A program made the translations under genes and the position numbers. Shown here piece after piece: positions 35,331 to 44,044 of a stretch of DNA of 64,000 nucleotides. The stretch spans positions 124,001-188,000 of the forward strand of contig JAIETF010000005.1 in NCBI GenBank assembly GCA_019745415.1, read 5' to 3'. Within the stretch, counting starts at the first letter, position 1. Each line of letters starts with the position of its first letter. The stretch is from Candidatus Obscuribacterales bacterium (GTDB lineage: Bacteria > Cyanobacteriota > Vampirovibrionia > Obscuribacterales > Obscuribacteraceae). The notes below the pieces were generated by a model, which did no database searches, was not told the DNA's origin, and was given only the letters and a program-made list of their open reading frames with translations.

Positions 35331-36564
35331 GAACTGTTTGCTTTTGCTTGCTGCACTGTGGCTGGTTGTGCCTGTCCACTCTGCAGAAGCTCAAGAGTCA
35401 TCGTCTGCCGGCAAAACGCTTGTTCTCCCTCGAACCCGCACCAATGCGCTTTTGGAAGTAGGCATCAAATGTCTGAAGGAGTCTAAGTACGAGAAGGCGC
35501 TTGAATGCTTTCAAGCCTCGCTCAAACATGATTCAAGCAATGCCTATGCCTACTATTTTAGTGCCATTTGTTATAGGGAGCTGGGTGATAGGGAGAGGGC
35601 TCTTTCCTACTTGCGTTTGACTGCAAGCCGCTTCCCCTCGGAGGAAGTGGGCAAACTTGCCCGTACAACATTGAATGAGATTTCCAGGTTGACTGCCAGT
35701 AATCAGGCGGCAATTGTCTGGCCCGGCACCGGCAGTTTGCCTCGGGAAACCTGGATACCCTTTCGTCGCCAGGGTAGCGGTATGTATGTAGATGGTAGCT
35801 TCGAAGGGCATTCCTGCTCGTTTTTAGTGGATACCGGCGCCGAGGTTTGTTTCTTGCCGCTCAAGCTCCTCAAGCGACTAGGACTTACGGCTCCCTCCGG
35901 TAAGCCTAATTCGCTTTTGTATGGAGTGGGAGGGGCTAACGCCCTACCGGCTTGGGTTTTCAAAGGGCGTTTGAAAGTAGGCAGTATAGAGAAGACCAGT
36001 TTCCCAATAATGGTGGCTGATGTCGGGGTCAATACAGCCATACTGGGGCAGCAATTCTTTGAAGGTTATGCCTATAGAGTAGATACCGCCGGTAGTGCTA
36101 TTGTCTTGGCCCGAAAAGATCTACTCGCAAAAGCTGATTCTTCTAAAGCGCCTGTCACGACCGCCAGTATGGTTGTAGATAAGAGCGGTCGCTACGTTTA
36201 TCAAGTGCCTTTCAAGAGAAGTGGCCGTTCCTTTATTGTAGCCGTGCAGGTGAATGGTCGCAGTCTCGATTTTGTGTTTGACACAGGGGCGGAAGTATCA
36301 CTTATCAATGCCACGATGGCCAAGCAACTGGGTTTATCGGTGCAGCAGGTTTCAGGTGCCGTCATGAGCGGCGTGGTCGGCAGTACGCCTGTGGGCGTCA
36401 GCCAGGTAGATTTGAAACTTGGACCGATTGAAAGAAGCGGTATGCCAGTGGCTATAACCGATGCCGTCCAGAGCGGCACATGCTTGCTTGGGCGTGATTT
36501 TTTAGGCGATTGGCATTTTGAAATTGACGAGAGTCAGGGGCTGATCAAGTTTACTCGTTATTGA
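35299..36564 (+). CDS. Secreted TPR protein with two retropepsin-like aspartic protease domains
   Basis: 421 residues, GTG start. Signal peptide (KNCLLLLAALWLVVPVHSAEA), two TPR-like units (about 50-125), then two retropepsin-like domains. Each has the aspartic protease signature: FLVDTGAEVCFLP (Asp178) and FVFDTGAEVSLIN (Asp328). The Gly of the hydrophobic flap region (YGVGGA; MSGVVGS) and the final ILGQQFFEGY / LLGRDFLGDW motifs recur. Retropepsins act as homodimers with one Asp from each chain; two domains in one chain could form an internal dimer. Substrate unknown. Confidence 0.82.
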   Translation: MVAAVVVAITKNCLLLLAALWLVVPVHSAEAQESSSAGKTLVLPRTRTNALLEVGIKCLKESKYEKALECFQASLKHDSSNAYAYYFSAICYRELGDRERALSYLRLTASRFPSEEVGKLARTTLNEISRLTASNQAAIVWPGTGSLPRETWIPFRRQGSGMYVDGSFEGHSCSFLVDTGAEVCFLPLKLLKRLGLTAPSGKPNSLLYGVGGANALPAWVFKGRLKVGSIEKTSFPIMVADVGVNTAILGQQFFEGYAYRVDTAGSAIVLARKDLLAKADSSKAPVTTASMVVDKSGRYVYQVPFKRSGRSFIVAVQVNGRSLDFVFDTGAEVSLINATMAKQLGLSVQQVSGAVMSGVVGSTPVGVSQVDLKLGPIERSGMPVAITDAVQSGTCLLGRDFLGDWHFEIDESQGLIKFTRY

Positions 36565-36575
36565 AGTTAGTGCTT

Positions 36576-38399
36576 TTAGGAAATACGAAAGACCGGACCC
36601 CGAGCCTTGAAGGGTAGATATCGTCCTTGCGGCAAAAGATAGGCATGTTCGCGTTTGACAATTAGGTTGTCGCAGAAACCGTCGGTGATTATTAGAATCG
36701 GGCCCTTCTTTGGGAAGTCTTCCAACCTTTCAATTAGGTCTATGCCCGGCTGCAATATGGTACCGCCACGTCCCCGCACCCTGAGGCGCTGGGCAATGGA
36801 CTCTGCTGCTACATAACCCTCATCATAGGTGGTGGCATCGCAGAAAATCAGTCGCACCCTTGGTACATCTCTAGACATGCTATAGCTGGCGATTGCACCT
36901 AGAGCTTTGGCAAGAACCTTGCGATCCATTGAGCCGGAAGTATCGAGCAAGACGGCAAAGGTTCTGCCGTCTAGAAGGGTTTCTTCTGGTACATGGCGTG
37001 GTCTTGGAATATCGGGGCAGCTGGCCTGGCGCCTACTAGGCCTGGCAAAGGTGCGTCTTTTCTGCAGCGGGGCGAAGAACAGGTCGAACCATTGCGCCAG
37101 TTCTACGTCCCAGGGAATTGGCGGCTGACTCAAAGCTTCAATTTCTTCGATAAGTCCGGCAGGCAAAAGTCCTCTAGCCATTTGTCGATGATAACTGAGA
37201 CCTTGGGCTAAACATCTTCGATAGAATTCGTCTAGTTCGGTGCCCCTTGAAGAATAGGAGTAGTCGCCGCAATCGCGGCGTATCATATCGCAGCTGTCTA
37301 TGCCCCGCAGAGTAGCCAGTTTGCGATATTGCCGCAAGTTCTTGCAGATAAGCAGATAGACCGATTCGGCTGATTGCCCTTTCAGTGAACTGTCATGAAG
37401 ACCGCCTAGCGCTGGAAATTCGCCTATTCCCATTTCTACCAACCAACCGTTGATCACATAGTCGCACGCTACATTCCAAAGATAAGGATCTCGCCCTTGC
37501 AGACGAGACTCGTGTTGCAGTCCCACATGCAAGAGTTCGTGGGCGATAACGAAACGAGCTTGGGCTTCGTTTAGCTTGGCATGAGGATTGAAATAAATTT
37601 CTTTGGCTTCGGAATCGACTGCCGCTACTGAGATATTGAGGCGCTGACAAATGGCAGCATCTTCAATAATATTGAAGGCGGCGGCCATGGCTCCTAAGAG
37701 TGGATAGGAGCTGATAAACCATGAGCGTGCTTGCTGCGCGACAGTGTGCAATCTTTCTGAGGCGCCTAGATAGGGTTCCAGGCCACCGGCGACGTTGACG
37801 GCGCTGGTTACAGCGTCCATTAGTCCCTCGCCCAGCAGTTCTTCATAGGTTTTGCTGCTGTACTGTCCGCAGTATCCAAGCGGCGCCGAAGCTATGCCTT
37901 GAAAGTCGCAGTGGTTGCCACCGGCCGTGCCGAGCCCGCTCAGGTCTGCAGCTATTCCTTGTTCGCAAAAAATTCGGTAAAGTGCTTCTTCGTTTGTGGC
38001 AGGCAGTTCAAATTGTCCGCAGGCATATTCGGGCGGTTGTCCCAGCTTTAAGTCTTTGAGAAAACGGGTGACAAAGGCGCAGCAAGCGGCATTCCATTCT
38101 CTTTCGTGTGAAACTGCCTTTAAATGTCCAAAACCTAGATGCAAGAGGGCATGGGCCAGCACATAGGTCCAGGTTTCAGTCTCGGCTCGCCTCGTCGGAT
38201 GGCAGTAAAGTGTACCGCCGGCGGTGGCGACAACATAGCCGTTCGGCGGACAAATGTTATTGTTACCTTTGCTGTTGCACAGATAAACCGAGGCAGCGAG
38301 CGGTGCAAACAGTGGATGCTTCTTCAACCTCTGCCAGCCCTCTAAGAGTGCAGCTTCCGCCGGATTGGGAAGATTCTTAGGTTTTGCTTTGGGCGCCAT
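36576..38399 (-). CDS. VWA protein with two metallopeptidase-like domains (DUF2201 type)
   Basis: 607 residues. Residues about 50-160 and 265-370 are two related zinc-peptidase-like units. Unit 2 has the full HELLHVGLQH motif; unit 1 reads HALLHLGFGH, with the catalytic Glu replaced, and so is probably inactive. Both are followed by an NAACCAFV / NVACDYVI segment and by an AEALYRIF / AESVYLLI repeat, which proves internal duplication. The C-terminal third is a VWA domain with MIDAS motif DTSGSMD. It overlaps the AAA ATPase gene, forming a MoxR-VWA pair. Such pairs act as metal-dependent remodelling chaperones. Confidence 0.85.
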   Translation of the reverse strand: MAPKAKPKNLPNPAEAALLEGWQRLKKHPLFAPLAASVYLCNSKGNNNICPPNGYVVATAGGTLYCHPTRRAETETWTYVLAHALLHLGFGHLKAVSHEREWNAACCAFVTRFLKDLKLGQPPEYACGQFELPATNEEALYRIFCEQGIAADLSGLGTAGGNHCDFQGIASAPLGYCGQYSSKTYEELLGEGLMDAVTSAVNVAGGLEPYLGASERLHTVAQQARSWFISSYPLLGAMAAAFNIIEDAAICQRLNISVAAVDSEAKEIYFNPHAKLNEAQARFVIAHELLHVGLQHESRLQGRDPYLWNVACDYVINGWLVEMGIGEFPALGGLHDSSLKGQSAESVYLLICKNLRQYRKLATLRGIDSCDMIRRDCGDYSYSSRGTELDEFYRRCLAQGLSYHRQMARGLLPAGLIEEIEALSQPPIPWDVELAQWFDLFFAPLQKRRTFARPSRRQASCPDIPRPRHVPEETLLDGRTFAVLLDTSGSMDRKVLAKALGAIASYSMSRDVPRVRLIFCDATTYDEGYVAAESIAQRLRVRGRGGTILQPGIDLIERLEDFPKKGPILIITDGFCDNLIVKREHAYLLPQGRYLPFKARGPVFRIS

Positions 38400-39465
38400 C
38401 TTTCCTCTCCACTAGGCGAGGGAGGTCTCTCACCACTTCGACGAGAAACCAAGGTGGCAAGGTCTTGCCGGTTTCGTCTTCGGCTACAACCATCTGGGCT
38501 ATTTCCAGACTAATTACCGAAAGATCTTTCAGGAGAGCTTTGGCGGTATGGGCGAATTCCCTGTGTCTTCCGGTAATTGCTTCCTTTTCGGTAGGCAGTT
38601 CTCGTAAAAGTTGAGTGCGAAAAGATTGGGCTAGAAAGTAGAGTAGGTCTCGGTCTTCGGCTTCAGCCGGCCACTTTATATCTCCCGACAAGATTGCGCT
38701 TAGTTTGAAGCGATTCTTCACTTGTTTGTTGAATGCCTTAAACTGGGTGGCGTGTTGCGGCGACAGGCAGCCATAGGCAAGTAATTCGATGACCTTATCG
38801 TCTAATTTGTCCCCGTATTCATGCAGGGCGTCGCTGAGCATATGCCAGGAGCGCGGCGTAGAAAATGGTTCTTCATGTTTGGGTGGTTGGGTCCAAAGCT
38901 GATCTGGGCGCATCTGAATATATTCCACCACCAGCGAGTGAATACTGCTCTTTAGGGCCCAGTCGAGCCAGTCACGGTGTGCCACTCGTAAATGTACATG
39001 CACCAATCGATTCATCAGAGCTGAAGACATTGGTTTGACAATGGCGCTGTCTTGAGAGCGATTGCCGGCGCCGATGACAATCGAACCTTCCGGCAGTTGG
39101 TATTCGCCGATGCGCTTTTCATGAATTAGGCTGTAAAAGGCTTTCTGCACTTCATGAGAGCAGGCATTAAGTTCATCGAGAAAGAGACAATAAGGATCGC
39201 TTCTGGCTATCATCGATGGCGGACAGAAACGGCTGACAGAGTCTATTATCTGCGGTACGCCGATTATGTCTTCGGGGGCGAGCTGGCTGCCCAAGAGCGA
39301 AACGCAAGGCAAACCCACAGATTGGGCAAACTGCTGAACGATGGAAGACTTGCCTATGCCAGGCGGTCCCCAGATGAAAACGGGGCGACAAACAGCTACG
39401 TTGAGCAGAAAGTCGAATAGTTCGGTCTGGCTGACAGTGACGACTGGGTTCAAGTCGGGCTCCAC
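38377..39465 (-). CDS. MoxR-type AAA+ ATPase
   Basis: 362 residues. Walker A WGPPGIGKSSIV (about residue 33), Walker B YCLFLDELNAC (about 93), sensor 1 IGAGNR and a sensor 2 region further on fit the MoxR subfamily. MoxR proteins work with VWA-domain partners in complex assembly or metal insertion; the next gene in the operon is exactly such a partner, overlapping by 23 bp. The C-terminal 150 residues are helical with no further known domain. Start at 39465 chosen because it gives a complete N-terminal strand before Walker A. Confidence 0.88.
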   Translation of the reverse strand: MEPDLNPVVTVSQTELFDFLLNVAVCRPVFIWGPPGIGKSSIVQQFAQSVGLPCVSLLGSQLAPEDIIGVPQIIDSVSRFCPPSMIARSDPYCLFLDELNACSHEVQKAFYSLIHEKRIGEYQLPEGSIVIGAGNRSQDSAIVKPMSSALMNRLVHVHLRVAHRDWLDWALKSSIHSLVVEYIQMRPDQLWTQPPKHEEPFSTPRSWHMLSDALHEYGDKLDDKVIELLAYGCLSPQHATQFKAFNKQVKNRFKLSAILSGDIKWPAEAEDRDLLYFLAQSFRTQLLRELPTEKEAITGRHREFAHTAKALLKDLSVISLEIAQMVVAEDETGKTLPPWFLVEVVRDLPRLVERKDGAQSKT

Positions 39466-39530
39466 TTAAGACAAAAGCTGAGTCTTATATACCCAAGCTG
39501 TTGGACCGAAAAAGCGGTGGGAGAGAAATT

Positions 39531-40910
39531 TTACTGATGTTCTTTGCGACCCGCTGCCAGTTTCTCTTCCATTTGTTCTAATGTGACACCTTTCGTTTCA
39601 GGGAAGACAAAGAAGACCACTAGGAACTGAACAAGCATCATTGCCGAAAAGAAGTAGAAGGGCAGAGAGCCTGAGGCTTCCGCCACCATGGGAAAGGTGC
39701 CTGAGATGAGGGCGTTCATGATCCAGTGTGTGGAGCATCCCAGGCTTTGACCGCGGGAGCGAACCATGGTCGGGAAAACTTCGCTAATATAGACCCAGAT
39801 TACAGCCCCTTGCGAGAAAGCAAAGAAACCGATATAGGCAATCAAATACCAGACCAAAGATTGCATAAGAGCTTTGTTCTGCATTGTTATCGCCACGCCT
39901 AGCAGGCATAGGCACATGCCCACAGAGCCAATCAGCAAGAGTTGTTTGCGTCCCAGCTTGTCGATAACGGCCATCGCCAAAAGGGTGAAGACTAAATTGG
40001 TGGCGCCGATGACCACTGCTTGCATGCCGCCGCTTAGTTTGTTATAGCCTGCCAGTGCAAAAATATCGTTGAGATAATAGAGAATGGCATTGATGCCTGT
40101 GAGCTGATTGAAGGCACCGGTGGCGATGGCAAGGAAAATGGGAAAGCGATGTCTTTTTGTGAAAAGACGCTCTTCTTTGTTGGCTTTTTCTTGTGAAACA
40201 TCTGCCACGATCGCCTGCAGTTCTGATTCGGCGTCGCCCACGCTGGTCTTGAGTAAGACCTGGCGTGCTTCTTCTATATGCTCTTTAGCCACCAGCCAAC
40301 GGGGGCTTCTGGGTATACCGTAGAGCATGACCAAAAATAAAAGGGCGGGAATTCCCGAAACACCAAGTTGCCAGCGCCATTCATTCAAGCCCAGGGGCAC
40401 AAGTCCAATCATATAATTGCTCCAATAGGCAAGCAAAATGCCTATAACAATATTGATTTGAAAGAGCCCCACCAGCCGTCCACGCCAATTGGCCGGGGCA
40501 AGCTCGGCTATATAGACCGGTCCCAATACTGAAGAGCCGCCAATGCCCAGTCCTCCTAGAAAACGAAAAAATATCAAAGACGGAAGGTCCCAAGCGAAGG
40601 CACAGCCTAGGGCAGAAGCGACATAAAGAACAGCAGTAAGGCGTAAAGTCTCTCGGGCGCCGAGCTTCTCGCCAATCATGCCGGCGAAAATTGCGCTTAA
40701 AACGGTTCCCCAAAGAGCGCTGGCGACTGTTGTGCCTAGCCAAAAGGAGCTCAATTTGAAAGTTTCGGTGAGTGAGTGGGTGGCACCAGAAATAACCGCC
40801 GTGTCGAAACCGAAAAGCAGCCCGCCTAGGGCTCCTACCACCGAGCATTTTAATAAGTAGCCGTTGAATGTGTTGTTTTTCATATTGACCAAATGAGGTG
40901 GATGCCTCAT
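39531..40910 (-). CDS. Sugar porter (MFS) family transporter
   Basis: 459 residues, 12 membrane segments. Family signatures: GGLLFGFDTAVISGA in helix 1, GRLVG loop, IPRSPRWLV between helices 6 and 7, DKLGRKQLL after helix 8 and PETKGVTLEQME at the end. It is a proton-linked or facilitative hexose/xylose-type porter; the sugar cannot be told. The annotated ATG may be 9 codons too early: ATG at 40883 opens directly at MKNNTFNGYLLKCSVVGALG. It is a single gene, 63 bp from the MoxR start on the same strand. Confidence 0.92.
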   Translation of the reverse strand: MRHPPHLVNMKNNTFNGYLLKCSVVGALGGLLFGFDTAVISGATHSLTETFKLSSFWLGTTVASALWGTVLSAIFAGMIGEKLGARETLRLTAVLYVASALGCAFAWDLPSLIFFRFLGGLGIGGSSVLGPVYIAELAPANWRGRLVGLFQINIVIGILLAYWSNYMIGLVPLGLNEWRWQLGVSGIPALLFLVMLYGIPRSPRWLVAKEHIEEARQVLLKTSVGDAESELQAIVADVSQEKANKEERLFTKRHRFPIFLAIATGAFNQLTGINAILYYLNDIFALAGYNKLSGGMQAVVIGATNLVFTLLAMAVIDKLGRKQLLLIGSVGMCLCLLGVAITMQNKALMQSLVWYLIAYIGFFAFSQGAVIWVYISEVFPTMVRSRGQSLGCSTHWIMNALISGTFPMVAEASGSLPFYFFSAMMLVQFLVVFFVFPETKGVTLEQMEEKLAAGRKEHQ

Positions 40911-41005
40911 TGTACATCTGAGGAAGCAAGGCTTGAGCTGAACTTGATGATAATTTGAACACTGCTGAGCAAACCGCTCGGTAAGGAAAAAGAGAGGATA
41001 GAACT

Positions 41006-41755
41006 TTGTCTGAGCTTTTTGAAGTTTGCGAAGGTATCTGGTGCGTGCGGCGCCTCTCTTATTTTACTTGTTCTTACATAGTTAGAATCAGAGAAGGGCT
41101 AGTGTTGGTCGACTGTAGTATGAGTTCAAGCGGGGAGGATATGCTAGTTTCGCTCCAGCGACTTGGTTTTACATCCAATTGTGTAAAGGGTATTCTGCTA
41201 ACACATTGGCATAATGATCACGCTGCCGGTGCATCGGTCCTAAAGGCGCTCTCGGGAGCCATCACTGTTTATCATAAGAATGAGGAGCCTTTTCTGATGA
41301 GGCGTACTGCTTCCGCAGGACTTCGAGGCTACTTGGCAGAGCGAATTCCAGAGCTAGGGCCGCTTGTACTTTTTAAAGGTTTGCTGGGTGAGGCTAGTCC
41401 TAAAGCCGTTGAAGCAACCTACTTTGTAGATAATGGGGATATTGTTTTTGACGAGTTTGAAGTGATAGCTACTCCGGGGCATACTGAAGGGCATCTGAGT
41501 TTCTATCATATCGAGAAGCAAGTTCTATTTGCTGGCGATGCTTTAGCGGTAATCGGTGGTAAGTTGCGCTATATGGCACGTGCGGTTACACCAGATAAAG
41601 AGAGAGCTAGAAGCTCTGTGTTGGCTTGCCTGAGTAGACCCATCAAGGTAGTTTGCCCTGGACATAGAGAACCACTTAAGCTGAAAACAGAGGAGGAGTG
41701 CGAAGCTTTAAGGAGTCACGCTTGCGGCATGAAGCCCTGGCCCTTTTGGGGCTGA
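41006..41755 (+). CDS. MBL-fold metallohydrolase
   Basis: 249 residues; TTG start with GAGG eight bases ahead. Metallo-beta-lactamase signature THWHNDHAAG (metal ligands) at about residue 70, then ATPGHTEGHLSFYH (His), LFAGDAL (bridging Asp) and CPGHREPL (final His). All metal ligands are present, so a di-metal hydrolase is expected. The substrate is not clear: thioesters, lactones, phosphodiesters and others are possible for this fold. It is alone on its strand and divergent from the sugar porter (95-bp gap). Confidence 0.87.
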   Translation: MSELFEVCEGIWCVRRLSYFTCSYIVRIREGLVLVDCSMSSSGEDMLVSLQRLGFTSNCVKGILLTHWHNDHAAGASVLKALSGAITVYHKNEEPFLMRRTASAGLRGYLAERIPELGPLVLFKGLLGEASPKAVEATYFVDNGDIVFDEFEVIATPGHTEGHLSFYHIEKQVLFAGDALAVIGGKLRYMARAVTPDKERARSSVLACLSRPIKVVCPGHREPLKLKTEEECEALRSHACGMKPWPFWG

Positions 41756-41992
41756 TTTCTCCATGAATCTAAGTGGGGATGCTTTGCATCTCTCCAGCAA
41801 TCTGTATATGAGTCTGAATCTCTTGGTTGTTTTGGATTTGATTGACGCTGGAGGCGCCGGCTGTTTGGTGTTTCTGAAAGTTATCTCTTATCTGCCTCTT
41901 TAATTGGGATGATAAATCTGCCGCAACCAGTTTGAAACAATTACTCTCTAAGCTGCATAAGATGATTTTCTTTGAATTACCGGTGAATATTT

Positions 41993-43102
41993 ATGCCTCA
42001 AGATGGTAGAGACGCTAGCAAAGTTAAGCCCGAGTCTGCAAAAGAACGGTCTGACAATCCTTTTTTTATGTTAGGGTCTTCAGAGTCTGTATTGACATAT
42101 TTTCGTGAGTCGCCGCCGGTGAAGCCGAACGGTCAAGGTCAGTCAGAGCTGCCGCAGGACTTACCTAAGGGGCTGGCTAAAGCTAGCGATTTACTACCGA
42201 AAGAATTGCTTAGTAATCCGATAGGCGAGTTGAACCGAGGCATTGCCAAATTAGACAATATCGAATCTATAAAGGTCAGTCGTAATGCCGATGGCAGCAG
42301 GCATGTCTCAATTGATTTGGAACACGGTCTGATCGCCCCGGCGCCCAATGTTATGGTGGGTAGGCAGAGACCGCTGCGCACTCGCATAGATGAGAAAGTC
42401 AGTTTTGATGTCAAAAACGACGGTGTCAACTTGAGTTTGTATAACATCAATGGCCTTAGTACCGATGTGCAGGGGCCGCTTGGGCGGGTGCGCAACAGCC
42501 GCACACAATCTATGACTATCAAGCCTGGTGAAAATGGCTATGTCGATTCAACCGGTTCGGCTCGAGTCTTGGGGCGAGAGATAACCAAGTCGGTACGTAT
42601 GGGCAAAGACGTCTTTGGTCCCGATGACTTTATGCACAAGGTTTTAGACGGAGACTTCAAGGATCTTACCGGGGCGTTGCGTCTATATCAAGATCGGGGC
42701 GAGAATCTTGGTTTGAGCATAGATCGCAAAGGTAAAGATAGACTAGATATAACCACTGACGGTGGCAAGCCCGGGCAAAAGAGGCAGCTGGAATTGAACA
42801 CCGAACTGAAGCATTTAGGAGTAACGGTGAGCGGTCTGGAACTTGATAATATTGTTTCAGCCAGTCTGAAAAGTGGAAACAGTGTCGGTCTTGAGAATAT
42901 AAGCGGCATCAAGGCTCAGGTTGAGAAGTCTATTTTCGGTCTAAAGACGGCAATGTCTATTACACCTGAGCGAATGACTATAGAGAATGTGAAAGGCGAG
43001 CCGGCGCTGCGCTTTGATTTGAAGATCGGCAAAGAACCCGCTTCCTTTACTGTACCGGTGCGGAAGCTGCGGGAGGAAGCAGCGCAGAAAAATGCCGGTT
43101 AG
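41993..43102 (+). CDS. Hypothetical protein with beta-rich core
   Basis: 369 residues, ATG start. The first 60 are disordered. The rest alternates hydrophobic and polar residues in many short strands (HVSIDLEHGLIAPAPNVMVG, NLSLYNINGLSTDVQGPLGR), suggestive of an extended beta sheet or LPS-transport-like fold; no family is recognised. No signal peptide, so it is cytosolic or exported by a non-classical way. The stop codon lies in a 15-bp tandem duplication (43094-43123). The gene is preceded by 237 bp with no clear promoter. Confidence 0.6.
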   Translation: MPQDGRDASKVKPESAKERSDNPFFMLGSSESVLTYFRESPPVKPNGQGQSELPQDLPKGLAKASDLLPKELLSNPIGELNRGIAKLDNIESIKVSRNADGSRHVSIDLEHGLIAPAPNVMVGRQRPLRTRIDEKVSFDVKNDGVNLSLYNINGLSTDVQGPLGRVRNSRTQSMTIKPGENGYVDSTGSARVLGREITKSVRMGKDVFGPDDFMHKVLDGDFKDLTGALRLYQDRGENLGLSIDRKGKDRLDITTDGGKPGQKRQLELNTELKHLGVTVSGLELDNIVSASLKSGNSVGLENISGIKAQVEKSIFGLKTAMSITPERMTIENVKGEPALRFDLKIGKEPASFTVPVRKLREEAAQKNAG

Positions 43103-43123
43103 AAACCTGCCGGTTAGAAACCT
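43094..43123 (+). repeat. 15-bp tandem duplication spanning the stop codon
   Basis: GCCGGTTAGAAACCT occurs twice in direct succession (43094-43108 and 43109-43123). Because 15 is a multiple of 3, the second copy carries another in-frame TAG, so the gene ending at 43102 has a tandem stop. Confidence 0.9.
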
Positions 43124-43141
43124 GATGAAAATAGCTGACAA

Positions 43142-44044
43142 TCAGTCTTCTAGTACAAATTCGCGGCGACCTTTGACTATGGTGCTTTGAAAAAACTGCA
43201 TAGCATGCTTGAATTCTTCGTCGTTGCCAAAGATATGACCTCCGCCTTTTACTTTGATCAAGCGGCAGGGCACGCCCTTCTCTTTTAATTTATCGTAGAG
43301 TTCTTGGCTCTGGGCAAAGGGGACGACATCATCGATATCGCCGTGCACAATTAAAAATGGCGGGTCGTCAGCGGTAATGAAATTGACTGGACTGGCTGCT
43401 TTTGCTAAATCTGGTTTTTCAGTTTCGCGACCACCTAAAAACTTGGCTAGAGGACCGTTTTTGTCGTCCCAGTCTATTTTGGTGCGTGAGCCCGACTGCT
43501 CAGAAACTGTCATTAGATCACTCAGTCCGCACCAGTTTAAGACAGCTTCTACCGAAGAGTCTTTATTTTCGGCGCTATTAGTGGTGCCTAAAAGCGAGGC
43601 CAGATGTCCGCCTGCCGAAATCCCCCAAACTCCGATGCGGGTGGTATCGATGCCCCATTTACTGCCGTTTTTGCGCAGATAGGCGATCGCTTTTCGGCAG
43701 TCATCTATCTGGGCTGGGAAAATCGCTTCGGTGGAAAGTCTATAGTTGATGCTAGCCAGAGCAAAGCCGTGTTGGGCCATTAAAATTCCAGGGCTGTCTT
43801 GCTTATCTCCTTGAATCCAGGCACCGCCGTGAATGAAGACTATGAGGGGCAAAAGTTTGTTTGGTTTGCTTTCGGTCGGCAAGTACAGATCGAGACTCTG
43901 GGCAGGGTTTGTGCCACCTTCGTAATTGATATCTTTGACTATGCGCACTGAAGCCGGTCCTGTATCTTCGTGACCTTTGGTGACAAAGGGAATAGCAGCA
44001 ATCAGGCAGACTGTAAAGATAATGAGAATGGTGCGAGTGTTCAT
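43142..44044 (-). CDS. Alpha/beta hydrolase (esterase, BD-FAE type), exported
   Basis: 300 residues; short hydrophobic N-terminus (TILIIFTVCLIAAIPFVTKG) acts as signal or anchor. Oxyanion motif IHGGAW (HGG), nucleophile elbow GISAGG (Ser), and HGDIDDVVPF (Asp) and GGGHIFG (His) form the expected catalytic set of HSL/BD-FAE-type esterases. It probably hydrolyses short acyl or aryl esters outside the cytoplasm. The start overlaps the kinase stop by 1 bp (TGATG), so kinase and esterase are co-translated, an unusual pairing. Confidence 0.88.
   Translation of the reverse strand: MNTRTILIIFTVCLIAAIPFVTKGHEDTGPASVRIVKDINYEGGTNPAQSLDLYLPTESKPNKLLPLIVFIHGGAWIQGDKQDSPGILMAQHGFALASINYRLSTEAIFPAQIDDCRKAIAYLRKNGSKWGIDTTRIGVWGISAGGHLASLLGTTNSAENKDSSVEAVLNWCGLSDLMTVSEQSGSRTKIDWDDKNGPLAKFLGGRETEKPDLAKAASPVNFITADDPPFLIVHGDIDDVVPFAQSQELYDKLKEKGVPCRLIKVKGGGHIFGNDEEFKHAMQFFQSTIVKGRREFVLED

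Noticed and set aside
41763..41903. 46-residue ORF (MNLSGDALHLSSNL...) between the MBL hydrolase and the 369-residue gene
   Set aside because: No ribosome site ahead of the ATG and no recognisable pattern; hydrophobic content alone does not support it.
43680..43695. GGCGATCGC, similar to the cyanobacterial HIP1 octamer
   Set aside because: Only a single clear copy was noticed, inside the esterase gene; HIP1 would be frequent if it were a true genomic signature.
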